Positions 34,714-43,296 of a DNA stretch of 64,000 bases are shown here, one piece after another. The DNA is from Prevotella sp. GTDB lineage: Bacteria > Bacteroidota > Bacteroidia > Bacteroidales > Bacteroidaceae. Position numbers and translations under genes: made by a program. The first letter of the stretch is position 1, and each line of letters begins with the position of its first letter. The stretch lies in contig JAFZRU010000007.1 in NCBI GenBank assembly GCA_017619755.1, positions 1 to 64,000 of the forward strand. The letters are read 5' to 3'. The notes beneath the pieces are model-generated. The model searched no databases, was not told the origin of the DNA, and saw only the letters and a list, made by a program, of their open reading frames with translations.

Positions 34714-37290
34714 TCACTTCACTTTTACGGTGATGGTCTTGAGGGCGTTGGCATCGCTTGAGTTGCCCACCATCATGAGGTATTTGCCGGGGATGATGCG
34801 CATGGTGTTGGTGTTGTCGTCCCATGACTCGAAGCGTTCGCGAGGCATATCGATGACCACCTGCTGCGTCTCTCCCGGGTTGAGCGTCACTTTCTTGAAG
34901 CCACGGAGGGTTTTGAGGAGTTTGCCCTTGTCGCCAATGCGCTTGAGATAAACCTGGACGGTCTCCGAGCCGCGAAGTTTTCCAGTGTTGGCGACGGAGA
35001 CAGTCACCTTGCCGTTCTTGTAGGTCGGCTTGGAGATGTTGAAGGAGGTGTAGCTCAATCCATATCCGAAGGGGAAGAGGGCCTCGCCTGTGAAATAGCG
35101 GTAGGTGCGGTTGTCCATACGGTAGTCGAGGAAGTCAGGGAGGTCGTTGACGCTCTTGTAGAAGGTGATGGGGAGTTTCCCCTCGGGGTTGTAGTCACCG
35201 AAGAGGACATCGGCCACGGCATTGCCACCTTCCTCACCCGGATACCATGCCTGTAGGATGGCGTCGGTGGTCTCCAATTCCCGTGTGAGCGCGATGGCGC
35301 TACCTGAACAGTTGACAAAGATCACCTTCTTCCCGGCTTCGTGGAGGGCTTTCAGCACGTCACGCTGCACATGTGGCAACTGGATGTCCGTTCGGTCGCC
35401 ACCCTTGAATCCCGGTGCGTCCACCTTCATCTCCTCCCCTTCGAGGCGTGGTGATATGCCACCGACGAAGACCACGGTGGAGAAACCCTCCGCCTGTTGG
35501 AGCAGTTGCTGTTTGGTGGGCTGCATCTTCCTGATGATATCAAACTGCAGAGCCCCCAAGTCGGTGTCCTGCTTGTAGTCGAGTTGCAGCCGGTAGGCCT
35601 GACCCGCCTTGACGCGGAAGGTCTTCTCCGCCACTTGTATGCGTGCCCTTCCGTTCCACACATTAAAGAGCGTATCGCCGTTGATGAGCAGTCGCACACC
35701 ATCGTCGAACTTGGCGGTGAAGGTCACCTCCTCGTCCTTCTCAGGTTGGAAGACCCCTTCGTAACGAGCGGAAAATTTCTCCAAGTTGACCCCCGGGGCA
35801 AAGACAGTGTTTCCCCCATTGCTCAGATTGATGGGTTCCGTCACAACAGTGACTGCCGCCGGTTCACCGTTGAATTTCATATTATTATAATAGGTGGCTT
35901 TCAAGCCCTTGGTTCCTTCCGGGGTGGAGAGGCATGCAAAGAGACTCTGCTGTACCTCGTCGCGTGTGAGGTCGCATGCCACATAATATTTCACGTCACG
36001 ACCCAGTTTTTTGCGGATGCCCTGAAGGATGGTGGTGTTGGTGGTGGGGTATCCCGAATAGTTGGCCCACTGCATAACACTATCGTTGGCATTGGGTCCC
36101 ATGACGATGACACGCTCGTTTCGATTGAGCGGCAGTGCATTGTTGCGATTGTGCAACAGCGTCATCGACTCCCTCGCCATCTGCAAGGCGAGTTGCTTGT
36201 GCTCCCGTGAAGCCACGACACTTTCATCCATCCGTTGCCAATCGACAAGGCTCTCCGGGTCGAAATCCCCCAGTTCAAACCTGGCCTTGAGCAACCTCTT
36301 GAGGCTGACGTCGATCTCCGCCTCCGTCACCTCGCCATTGGCCACGGCCTCAGGGAGAGAGACATAGTTGGAGCCGCACTCCACGTCGGTGCCGGAGCGC
36401 ACGGCTTTCGCCGAAGCCTCGTGTCTGTTTTTCGAAACCCCATGCCGTCCAGGTCTCCAGAAGTCATCCACCGCTCCACAGTCGCTGGTCACCAGTCCGT
36501 CGAAGTCCCACTCGTCTCTAAGGATATGCTGGAGGTACCTTGTGTTTCCACAACAAGGGTCTCCGTCGATGCGCTGATAGGCACACATCACTTCTGCCAC
36601 CTTGCCATCTTGGACAAGGGCCTTGAAGGCGGGGAGGTAAGTCTCCCAAAGGTCCCTTTCGGGAAGAGACTCAACATTGAACTCATGCCTGTTCCATTCC
36701 GGTCCGCTATGCACGGCGAAATGCTTGGCACATGCGAGGAGCTTGCGGTAGCGGTGTGTGCCGTCGCCCTGTAAGCCACGCACGACGGCAAGCCCCATCC
36801 TCTCGGTGAGGAATGGGTCTTCACCGTAAGTCTCCTGTCCCCTTCCCCACCTTGGGTCACGGAAGATGTTGATGTTGGGGGTCCAAAAGGAGAGACTTTG
36901 GTATCTCTTCACCACACCAGAATGTCTTGCGGTGTTGGCCTTTGCACGTGCCTCGTCGCCGGCAGCATCAAAGACCTTCTGCAGCAGTTGGTCGTCGAAG
37001 GACGCCGCCATCCCGATGGTGGCGGGGAATACCGTGGCAAAACCGTTGCGCGCCACGCCATGCAGCACCTCGTTCCACCAGTCGAACTGCGGAATGCCAA
37101 GTCTCGGGATGGCCGGCGACGAACTCATCATAAGACTCGCCTTCTCCTCAAGGGTGAGTCGCTTGCAGAGGTCTTCCGCCCGCTGCTCTGCCGAGAGTTC
37201 GGGGTTTTGATAAGGGAATGTTTGTGCTGCGGCGCCGATGGAGAACAGCACCGCGATGGCGATGATGATGTTTTTCTTGTTCATGGACAT
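34714..37290 (-). CDS. Glycoside hydrolase family 3 with PA14 insertion (beta-glucosidase or beta-xylosidase)
   Basis: An 858-residue exported exo-glycosidase. After the signal peptide (MNKKNIIIAIAVLFSIGAAAQ) the GH3 TIM-barrel has RLGIPQFDWWNEVLHGV, DPRWGRGQETYGEDP, CAKHFAVHSGPEWNRH and the nucleophile Asp in LVTSDCGAV. The second GH3 domain is interrupted by a PA14-like module (about 465-610, FKAKFDDGVRLLINGD-type strands), and a fibronectin-like C-terminal domain follows (SYTSFNISKPTYKNGKV). This arrangement is seen in Prevotella beta-xylosidases and beta-glucosidases; substrate cannot be fixed here. It lies 67 bp after a sugar transferase gene on the same strand with no promoter seen between. 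Starts at 37290 and 37284 are both possible. Confidence 0.9.
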   Translation of the reverse strand: MSMNKKNIIIAIAVLFSIGAAAQTFPYQNPELSAEQRAEDLCKRLTLEEKASLMMSSSPAIPRLGIPQFDWWNEVLHGVARNGFATVFPATIGMAASFDDQLLQKVFDAAGDEARAKANTARHSGVVKRYQSLSFWTPNINIFRDPRWGRGQETYGEDPFLTERMGLAVVRGLQGDGTHRYRKLLACAKHFAVHSGPEWNRHEFNVESLPERDLWETYLPAFKALVQDGKVAEVMCAYQRIDGDPCCGNTRYLQHILRDEWDFDGLVTSDCGAVDDFWRPGRHGVSKNRHEASAKAVRSGTDVECGSNYVSLPEAVANGEVTEAEIDVSLKRLLKARFELGDFDPESLVDWQRMDESVVASREHKQLALQMARESMTLLHNRNNALPLNRNERVIVMGPNANDSVMQWANYSGYPTTNTTILQGIRKKLGRDVKYYVACDLTRDEVQQSLFACLSTPEGTKGLKATYYNNMKFNGEPAAVTVVTEPINLSNGGNTVFAPGVNLEKFSARYEGVFQPEKDEEVTFTAKFDDGVRLLINGDTLFNVWNGRARIQVAEKTFRVKAGQAYRLQLDYKQDTDLGALQFDIIRKMQPTKQQLLQQAEGFSTVVFVGGISPRLEGEEMKVDAPGFKGGDRTDIQLPHVQRDVLKALHEAGKKVIFVNCSGSAIALTRELETTDAILQAWYPGEEGGNAVADVLFGDYNPEGKLPITFYKSVNDLPDFLDYRMDNRTYRYFTGEALFPFGYGLSYTSFNISKPTYKNGKVTVSVANTGKLRGSETVQVYLKRIGDKGKLLKTLRGFKKVTLNPGETQQVVIDMPRERFESWDDNTNTMRIIPGKYLMMVGNSSDANALKTITVKVK

Positions 37291-37357
37291 ATTGTTTTAG
37301 TTAGGCTTATCATCAAAAGTTTGCGCACCCACCAAGTGATGGGCAAGAAAAGATACA

Positions 37358-37966
37358 TCAGTTGTGACCGTTGAAGGCCTCCATGGTGGCGGAGCCCTCG
37401 CCGCTGATGCCCTCCCTGACAAGGACCGCCTTGATGGTCTTCCACACCACCCTGACATCGGTGGCGAAGGACAGGTGGTCCACATACCACACGTCGTACT
37501 CGAATTTTTTCGCCCACGTCATGGCATTGCGCCCATGGCACTGCGCCCATCCCGAGATGCCCGGACGCACCTCGTGCCTGCGGCGTTGCTCGGTAGAATA
37601 AAGCGGGAGGTATTGCACGAGCAGGGGCCTTGGGCCGATGAGCGACATATCACCCTTCAACACGTTGACAAACTGAGGGAGTTCGTCAATGGACGTGGAA
37701 CGCACAAACCTCCCCACCTTGGTGAGCCGCTCGCTGTCGGGGAGGAGGTTTCCCTGTGCGTCTCGCTCGTCGGTCATGGTCTTGAATTTGATGACTTTGA
37801 AGAGTTTGTCCCCCTTCCCCACCCTTTGTTGGAAGAAGAAGGCTCCCGCCCCTTTGTTGGCAAAATGAAGCCAGAGGGTGACAACGAGCAAGATGGGTGA
37901 AATAAGCACCAAGGCCAAGGCCGAGATGACGATGTCGAGGAAACGCTTGAAGAAATGCTTGTACAT
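37358..37966 (-). CDS. Second initiating sugar-phosphate transferase
   Basis: A 202-residue monotopic phosphoglycosyl transferase of the PglC/WcaJ short type. It has an N-terminal membrane segment (FLDIVISALALVLISPILLVVTLWL), then FFFQQRVGKGDKLFKVIKFKTMTDERD, TSIDELPQFVNVLKGDMSLIGPRPLL and RPGISGWAQ, the conserved catalytic and nucleotide-sugar motifs. RPGISGWAQ is absent from the transferase at 6336, where RPGLTSEAT is found, so the two are distant paralogues probably acting on different sugars. It stands alone, with no glycosyltransferase beside it. Confidence 0.88.
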   Translation of the reverse strand: MYKHFFKRFLDIVISALALVLISPILLVVTLWLHFANKGAGAFFFQQRVGKGDKLFKVIKFKTMTDERDAQGNLLPDSERLTKVGRFVRSTSIDELPQFVNVLKGDMSLIGPRPLLVQYLPLYSTEQRRRHEVRPGISGWAQCHGRNAMTWAKKFEYDVWYVDHLSFATDVRVVWKTIKAVLVREGISGEGSATMEAFNGHN

Positions 37967-37995
37967 AGTTTATATGGATGAAGGGGGTGAGAGAA

Positions 37996-38103
37996 GCGGC
38001 GGCAAAGCCACCGCCTACGGAGAATAAAGCGGCCAATGGAGAACAATGCTACCAACGGAGAACAAAGCTACCAACGGAGAACAAAGCCACTGCCTACGGT
38101 GAA
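37996..38103. repeat. 29-bp palindromic repeat copy with attached tandem array
   Basis: A full copy of the local 29-bp repeat (37996-38024, GCGGCGGCAAAGCC then ACCGCCTACGGAGAA) runs into 19-bp tandem units (38020-38038, 38039-38057, 38058-38076) of the type GAGAACAAAGCTACCAACG. A decayed second copy (38082-38103) sharing CAAAGCCACYGCCTACGG ends the array. It fills most of the gap between the sugar transferase and FHA genes. Confidence 0.85.
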
Positions 38104-38132
38104 CCGCGCATGCGATGGGTGGCAGGGGGTGG

Positions 38133-38663
38133 TCAAGGGGTGTCCTGGGCGGTGCGGAGGATGATGCTGGTGGCCCCGATGGTGAAGAGGGTGCCGTCGT
38201 GGATGGCGCGCCTTTCACGGTCGCCAAGGATTTCGTTATCGACGAAGGTGCCGGTGTTGCTTGGGCCATCACGGAGGACGTATCTTAGTTTGCCTTTCTT
38301 GTCCTTTGAGACATTGATGACGCAGTGGAGCATATCGACACTGGGATCCACCGTCTCGATGGGTGTGTTGGTCTTGCTGCCCTTCATGTAGCGTCCGATG
38401 GTGTTGTCGCCCATTTTCAGAGGTATGACCTGCTTGAAGTGGAAGACGTTTTCTATGACGACGATGGAGCCGCAAGCCTCGTCGTTGCCATGCTCGTCGT
38501 AGGTCTCATCCTTCTGCCTGTTGCGCAGTTGCGAGACCCCCATACGAATGCCGAACTGCTTGTTGCAGTTCGGGCATTCGAAGACCAGTGCCTGTCCGTT
38601 TTGGTATCTTGTCTCGTCGAAAGTGATGAACTGTTCGCACTTAGGGCATCGCACTCTTTTCAT
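38133..38663 (-). CDS. Zinc-ribbon/FHA domain protein
   Basis: A 176-residue cytoplasmic protein. The N-terminus MKRVRCPKCEQFITFDETR ... FECPNCNKQF is a CxxC-CxxC zinc ribbon. Residues about 85-176 form an FHA domain (NTIGRYMKGSKTNTPIETVDPSVDMLHCVI, then the SNTGTFVDNEILG strand), which recognises phosphothreonine peptides. The start at 38663 is fixed by the TGATG overlap with the upstream gene, so the two are translationally coupled. A role in signalling to the HU-SPOR protein encoded just before it is possible but unproven. Confidence 0.82.
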   Translation of the reverse strand: MKRVRCPKCEQFITFDETRYQNGQALVFECPNCNKQFGIRMGVSQLRNRQKDETYDEHGNDEACGSIVVIENVFHFKQVIPLKMGDNTIGRYMKGSKTNTPIETVDPSVDMLHCVINVSKDKKGKLRYVLRDGPSNTGTFVDNEILGDRERRAIHDGTLFTIGATSIILRTAQDTP

Positions 38664-39703
38664 CAGTTCTTCACCTCCATGATCCATCCGGTGAGTCCCT
38701 GCTCCTGGAACGCCTGCAGCTGCTCGTAGGCTTCAGCACTGGTTTTGTAAGAGCCATAGACCACCATGTTGTCGGAACGATAGTTGAATAGCACAGCCCC
38801 ATTCACGCCCTTCTGCTGAATCTGCGAGAGGAGGATTTGGGCGTTTTTGAGCGGCATGTTGCACCCCAGGACGATGGTATGGCATCCCGCCTCTGGTGTG
38901 ACGGCGCGATGCTTGGCAGCCTCCATCTTCTGTGCAAGGTCGCACAATGCCGGCACGATGCCCACGCCGACAGCCGCCTGCTCCTGCTGTGCCTGTTCTG
39001 GCATGGCAAGCATGCTTGCCTGTGAGGCGCCGGCGTCTTCAACCGCCTCGCCCGGTGCCACCGGCCTTGCGAAGAGCAGCAGTGCTACAGCTGCGACGGC
39101 TGTCACTGCCAGGTTTTTGAGAAGGCTGACCTTGATGCTGATGGTTTTCTCTTCCTCTTTTACAGAGGTGTTGTCGATGTGTGACATAATGGTGGCCAAA
39201 GTGGGTTTTGCGGTGTTGATGGATGATGATGCAGGATGGATGGGCATGACAACGGTGGGCGCCGTGTTCCTCGCGGTCTTTTGCAGTGCCAAGGGCGTTA
39301 TCTCGAATGCCCCGAGGCCATAAAGCCCTGGCGAGAGTATGCCCGCCGTGCAAGGTTCAAACTCATATCTCCCGGAACTGCTCACACGGAGCGTACCCAA
39401 GTCGGGCAGTTCGAGCACCCCGGCGGTTTCGAGGCGTTCCTTGAGGAGTTGCACCTCATGCTCCACTCGCTTCACCGCCTCGGGGAAGCTGAGGTCGTAG
39501 GCATCGGCATACGACTGTGCAAGGAGCGAATCGGTCATGGTGAGTTTGGGGTTGAAACCCAGGGTCCTGATGGGTGGTATGAACATACCATCGGCCTCGT
39601 CATAACGAGCCGTGCGGTGGTGAGCCATGAAGCCACCCAGATTGGGTACTATCACACAGTCGTTGCGCAATAGCAATATTTCAATGTGTCTTCTTAATTC
39701 CAT
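38663..39703 (-). CDS. HU/CCDC81-like domain membrane protein with SPOR domain
   Basis: A 346-residue protein. Residues 1-130 read as the bacterial HU-CCDC81-type domains (HIEILLLRNDCVIVPNLGGFMAHHRTARY, then LPDLGTLRVSSSGRYEFEP). A transmembrane helix lies near 197-216 (NLAVTAVAAVALLLFARPVA), followed by an Ala/Glu-rich linker and a C-terminal SPOR domain (CHTIVLGCNMPLKNAQILLSQI ... YGSYKTSAEAYEQL), which binds denuded septal peptidoglycan. Topology would put the HU-like fold in the cytoplasm and SPOR in the periplasm. Its promoter abuts the ATG. It is coupled to the FHA gene downstream. Confidence 0.8.
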   Translation of the reverse strand: MELRRHIEILLLRNDCVIVPNLGGFMAHHRTARYDEADGMFIPPIRTLGFNPKLTMTDSLLAQSYADAYDLSFPEAVKRVEHEVQLLKERLETAGVLELPDLGTLRVSSSGRYEFEPCTAGILSPGLYGLGAFEITPLALQKTARNTAPTVVMPIHPASSSINTAKPTLATIMSHIDNTSVKEEEKTISIKVSLLKNLAVTAVAAVALLLFARPVAPGEAVEDAGASQASMLAMPEQAQQEQAAVGVGIVPALCDLAQKMEAAKHRAVTPEAGCHTIVLGCNMPLKNAQILLSQIQQKGVNGAVLFNYRSDNMVVYGSYKTSAEAYEQLQAFQEQGLTGWIMEVKN

Positions 39704-39707
39704 GCTG

Positions 39708-39738
39708 CAAAATTACGGTTTTTTATCCGAATCGGCAA
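39708..39738 (-). promoter_or_regulatory. Promoter abutting the HU-SPOR start codon
   Basis: On the minus strand, TTG (39738-39736) and TAATTTTG (39715-39708) with a 20-bp spacer. Only four bases lie between the -7 box and the ATG at 39703. Confidence 0.65.
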
Positions 39739-39794
39739 GGGTTTTGGGGAGATTTTTTGTGGAAAAACGTGTGTGTGAGAGAATGACGAGGCTC

Positions 39795-40997
39795 TTAGTG
39801 GCGGGCCTTTCGCAGTTGGAGTTTGGGAATCATGTACTTCTGCCCAGGCTGGGGGTCGGCATTTCCTCCGTTGAGCACGACGAGGTACTCGGTGTAGTCG
39901 GTGCCGAGATAAGTGCGGGCGATTTTTTGGAGGGTCATGCCGGAAGGCACGGTGATGGTGCTTGCCACACCCACGATGTCATAACCACCGTAGGGAAGCT
40001 GGGCGTTCATGGCAGCGAAATCGAGGAGCGGGGCGGCGGGGGCTTCGGAGGATGGCTCGGAAGCTGGCTCTGCGGCGGCAGAACCGCCGCCTGCGGAAAA
40101 CTGCGAGGATGACGGGGCTTGCTCGGAGGAAACGGACGGGGCTGGCTCGGAGGGAGCGGATGGGGCTGGCTCGGAGATGGGCGAAGCTGGCTCGGAGGGC
40201 CTCAAGATGAAAAAGAAGAGGACACAAGCTGCCAAGAAAAGGGCGGGGAGAAGATAACGGAGGAAACGGCGGGAAGGAGCAGGGGCTGGCTCTTCTGAAG
40301 GGAATGGCTCTTCAGCGGCGGCAGAACCGCCGCCTACGGAGAACGGCGCGGCGGGCGTTTCCGGCTCCTGCTTTTCTTGGAAGATGAGGAAGGTTTTGTT
40401 GTCCTTTTCTTCGGGGAAGCGGTGGGTGGAGGTTTCAATGTCGGGGAAAGTCACCCCTTCGTTGAGTTCCACGGGTTGAAAGAAAGCGAAGGGCTTGTTG
40501 ATGTCGGCCAGGAGGGCGCTGTCGGGGGTAAAAGCCACCTTTCCGTAAATGGCGTCGGCCACCCTCATTTGCGCGAGTGCGAAGACACCGAGACCCCCCA
40601 CCTCCACGGAGGGGGTATCCTCCATGGCGTCGAGAATGGTTTTGAAGAACATCACGGCAAACTTGTGTGCGGAGAGTTGGTTTTCACCGTGCTCCTTCAC
40701 AATGGCCTCTGCCATGCGTGAGAAAGCCTTGCTGTTCTCCCTCTCCTCCTTGTCAATGAGCGGCATGGGCGTAAACAGGAGTTGCAACGAGGGCGGCACG
40801 AGCCACCTTTTCTTGGTGGCGGTGTCGAAGTAGATGAACTCCAAATGCTTTTTAATGCGGAACTCACCGAAATCGCTGACGAGAAGCCTTCCCTCCTCCA
40901 CGATTTGTCGCACCACCCACTTGACGACAGTGGCAGCATATTTTGAGGCGACTTCCAGGGAGCACCCGGCATTGCGTGAAAGGTCGTTGATGAGCAT
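39795..40997 (-). CDS. HU-like domain membrane protein with LysM domain
   Basis: A 400-residue protein. Residues 1-60 resemble an HU/IHF-type fold (MLINDLSRNAGCSLEVASKYAATVVKWVVRQIVEEGRLLVSDFGEFRIKK), and a second related domain spans about 100-175 (NQLSAHKFAVMFFKTILDAMEDTPSVEVGGLGVFALAQ). A transmembrane helix follows at 245-265, then a Pro/Ser/Glu/Ala-rich linker and a LysM domain at 345-392 (PSGMTLQKIARTYLG), which binds peptidoglycan. Two copies of the 29-bp repeat lie in frame, encoding FSVGGGSAAAE (219-229) and FSAGGGSAAAE (300-310) on either side of the helix. It lies 6 bp after rimO and is probably co-transcribed with ftsY-rimO. Confidence 0.8.
   Translation of the reverse strand: MLINDLSRNAGCSLEVASKYAATVVKWVVRQIVEEGRLLVSDFGEFRIKKHLEFIYFDTATKKRWLVPPSLQLLFTPMPLIDKEERENSKAFSRMAEAIVKEHGENQLSAHKFAVMFFKTILDAMEDTPSVEVGGLGVFALAQMRVADAIYGKVAFTPDSALLADINKPFAFFQPVELNEGVTFPDIETSTHRFPEEKDNKTFLIFQEKQEPETPAAPFSVGGGSAAAEEPFPSEEPAPAPSRRFLRYLLPALFLAACVLFFFILRPSEPASPISEPAPSAPSEPAPSVSSEQAPSSSQFSAGGGSAAAEPASEPSSEAPAAPLLDFAAMNAQLPYGGYDIVGVASTITVPSGMTLQKIARTYLGTDYTEYLVVLNGGNADPQPGQKYMIPKLQLRKARH
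40072..40100. repeat. 29-bp palindromic repeat, copy inside the HU-LysM gene (downstream one)
   Basis: A copy with GCGGCGGCAGAACC followed by GCCGCCTGCGGAAAA; the CCTACGGAGAA end has changed to CCTGCGGAAAA. Read on the minus strand it encodes FSAGGGSAAA. Confidence 0.9.
40315..40343. repeat. 29-bp palindromic repeat, copy inside the HU-LysM gene (upstream one)
   Basis: A copy with GCGGCGGCAGAACC followed by GCCGCCTACGGAGAA. Read on the minus strand it encodes FSVGGGSAAA, in the same frame as the other coding copy. Confidence 0.9.
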
Positions 40998-41003
40998 GGC
41001 GGT

Positions 41004-42308
41004 TTAAATGATAGGGGTGGCGTAAAGGTCAAATTCCTCTGCACCAGTGACTTTGACGTTATAGAACTTTCCTGTGACGAGTGGCTTGCGAGAGGTTTCG
41101 ACGGGAACAAGCACCTCCGGGTCCACCTCGGGCGAGGAGAACTGCGTCCTTGCCACATAGTAATCGCCCTCCCGTCGGTCAACGACAACCTTGAAAGTCT
41201 TCCCTACGGCCTCTGCCTCAATTTCCGCGCTGATGCGCTGCTGCAGAACCATGAGTTTGTCGAGACGCCGTGTTTTCACCTCCTCCGGCACGTCGTCCTT
41301 GTAATGCTCGGCGGCGTAGGTACCCTCCTCCTCCGAATAGGCGAAAGCACCCAGTCTCTCAAACCTGGCCCACTCCACAAACTCCATGAGTTGCTGGAAA
41401 TCCTCCTCCGTCTCTCCAGGGAAGCCCACCATCATAGTGGTGCGCAGGGCGATGCCTGGAACCGCCTTCCTGACGTTCTGCACGAACTCCCTCGTCTGTT
41501 CCCCGGTGATGTGTCTCCTCATGCGCCTCAGCACGTTGTCGCTGACATGCTGGAGAGCCACGTCGAGATATTTGCACACATTGTCCCGACGGGCCATCAC
41601 GTCAAGGAGGTTGTAGGGGAACTGCGTGGGATAGGCGTAATGGAGCCTCACCCACTCCACTCCCGGCACGTCGGCGATGGCGTCAATCAGTTGGGCGATG
41701 CGCCTCTCACCATAGATGTCGAGACCGTAGGCGGTGAGCTCCTGTGCAATGACTTGGAACTCCACCACCCCAGCAGAGACGAGCTGTCTCACCTCCTCCA
41801 GCACCTCCTCGACAGGTTTGCTTTGCTGCCTTCCCGTCATGATGGGAATGGCGCAGTAGGCGCAATGCCTGTCGCATCCCTCGCTGACCTTGACATAGGC
41901 ATAGTGAGCGGGCGTGGTGACACATCTTGCCGGACTTGGCTGGGAGAGGGCCAAGCCCAAGTCGGTGATGAGTTGCTTGTAGTCGAATTTCCCATAATAA
42001 GCATCGACTTCGGGAATTTCCTCCTTGAGTTGCTCCCTGTATCTCTGCGAGAGACATCCCATGACAAACAGTTTGCCTATTTCACCCCTTTCCTTGGCTT
42101 GCGCCAGTTGCAGGATGGTGTCGATGCTCTCCTGCTTGGCGTCCTGGATGAAGCCACAGGTGTTGACGACAACGATTTCCCCTTGGGGATGTTCGCTGTC
42201 ATGGAAGCATTGGTATCCGTTCACCTGGAAGAGCCTCATGAGTGTCTCGCTATCGACGAGGTTTTTGGAGCATCCCATGGTGATGATATCGACACGGTTT
42301 CTCGTCAT
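41004..42308 (-). CDS. rimO: Ribosomal protein S12 methylthiotransferase (RimO)
   Basis: A 434-residue radical-SAM enzyme that methylthiolates an aspartate of ribosomal protein S12. The N-terminal UPF0004 domain has IITMGCSKNLVDSE, NTCGFI and VMGCLSQRY with three cluster cysteines. The radical-SAM motif is CDRHCAYCAIP, and a C-terminal TRAM domain ends the protein (GKTFKVVVDRREGDYYVARTQFSSPEVDPEVLV). CSKNLVDSE and the short length point to RimO rather than MiaB. The start at 42308 (MTRNRVDIITMGCSKN) lies 7 bp after ftsY; an upstream 14-residue extension would lie inside ftsY. Confidence 0.93.
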   Translation of the reverse strand: MTRNRVDIITMGCSKNLVDSETLMRLFQVNGYQCFHDSEHPQGEIVVVNTCGFIQDAKQESIDTILQLAQAKERGEIGKLFVMGCLSQRYREQLKEEIPEVDAYYGKFDYKQLITDLGLALSQPSPARCVTTPAHYAYVKVSEGCDRHCAYCAIPIMTGRQQSKPVEEVLEEVRQLVSAGVVEFQVIAQELTAYGLDIYGERRIAQLIDAIADVPGVEWVRLHYAYPTQFPYNLLDVMARRDNVCKYLDVALQHVSDNVLRRMRRHITGEQTREFVQNVRKAVPGIALRTTMMVGFPGETEEDFQQLMEFVEWARFERLGAFAYSEEEGTYAAEHYKDDVPEEVKTRRLDKLMVLQQRISAEIEAEAVGKTFKVVVDRREGDYYVARTQFSSPEVDPEVLVPVETSRKPLVTGKFYNVKVTGAEEFDLYATPII

Positions 42309-42315
42309 AGCTTGC

Positions 42316-43278
42316 TCAATTCGTCCTGTCAGCGAAGAGGGAATCCACAAACTGCCGCTTATTGAAGAGTTGAAGGTCCTCCATACCCTCGCCCAGGCCG
42401 ATGTATTTTACCGGTACTTTTAGTTGGTCGCTGATGCCGATGACGACGCCGCCCTTGGCCGTTCCATCAAGCTTGGTCACCGCCATGCTGGTGATATTGG
42501 TAACGGCAGCAAACTGCTTCGCTTGCTCGAAGGCGTTCTGCCCAGTACTTCCGTCGAGGATGAGCAGCACCTCGTCGGGAGCTTGTGGCAGCACCTTTTT
42601 CATCACATCCTTGATTTTCTTCAATTCGTTCATCAGTCCCACCTTGTTGTGGAGCCTGCCGGCGGTATCGATGATGACAACGTCGGCGTTGTTGGCCTTT
42701 GCCGAGCAGAGGGTGTCGTAAGCGACAGAAGCCGGGTCGGCTCCCATCTGCTGTTTCACCACCGGCACCCCCACTCTCTCGCCCCAGATGCAGAGTTGGT
42801 CCACGGCAGCAGCGCGGAAGGTGTCGGCAGCTCCGAGGAAGACCTTTTTCCCTGCGTTTTTGAATTGGTAGGCGAGTTTTCCGATAGTGGTGGTCTTTCC
42901 CACTCCGTTGACACCTACGACGAGGATGACGTATGGCTTGTGGTCCTCGGGGAGGTCCCAGTCATCGCTGTCTGTGGTGTTGTTCTCAGCGAGCAAGGAT
43001 GCTATTTCGTCGCGCAGGAGGTTGTTGAGTTCGTTGGTGGAGACATATTTGTCCCTCGCCACCCTTGCCTCAATGCGCTCGATGATTTTGATGGTGGTCT
43101 CCACGCCGACATCGGAGGTGATGAGAACCTCTTCGAGGTTGTCAAGCACCTCGTCATCCACCTTCGACTTTCCGGCGATGGCCTTTGAGATTTTAGAGAA
43201 GATGCTTTGCGATGAGCGCTCAAGTCCTTGGTCGAGTGTCTCCTTTTTTTTCTTTCCAAAAATACCGAATAATCCCAT
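42316..43278 (-). CDS. ftsY: Signal recognition particle receptor FtsY
   Basis: A 320-residue SRP GTPase that docks ribosome-nascent-chain complexes at the inner membrane. It has a short N-terminal basic segment (MGLFGIFGKKKKETLDQGLERS), the N domain, then the GTPase motifs GVNGVGKTTTIGKLA, DTFRAAAVDQL, DTAGRLHN and TKLDGTAKGG. The long acidic domain of E. coli FtsY is absent, as usual in Bacteroidetes. The start at 43278 was chosen over 43308 because of the conserved MGLFG start. It has its own promoter. The 294-bp gap to the DUF4295 gene is filled with repeats. Confidence 0.95.
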   Translation of the reverse strand: MGLFGIFGKKKKETLDQGLERSSQSIFSKISKAIAGKSKVDDEVLDNLEEVLITSDVGVETTIKIIERIEARVARDKYVSTNELNNLLRDEIASLLAENNTTDSDDWDLPEDHKPYVILVVGVNGVGKTTTIGKLAYQFKNAGKKVFLGAADTFRAAAVDQLCIWGERVGVPVVKQQMGADPASVAYDTLCSAKANNADVVIIDTAGRLHNKVGLMNELKKIKDVMKKVLPQAPDEVLLILDGSTGQNAFEQAKQFAAVTNITSMAVTKLDGTAKGGVVIGISDQLKVPVKYIGLGEGMEDLQLFNKRQFVDSLFADRTN

Positions 43279-43296
43279 AAGTTTCCAAATTTTCGA

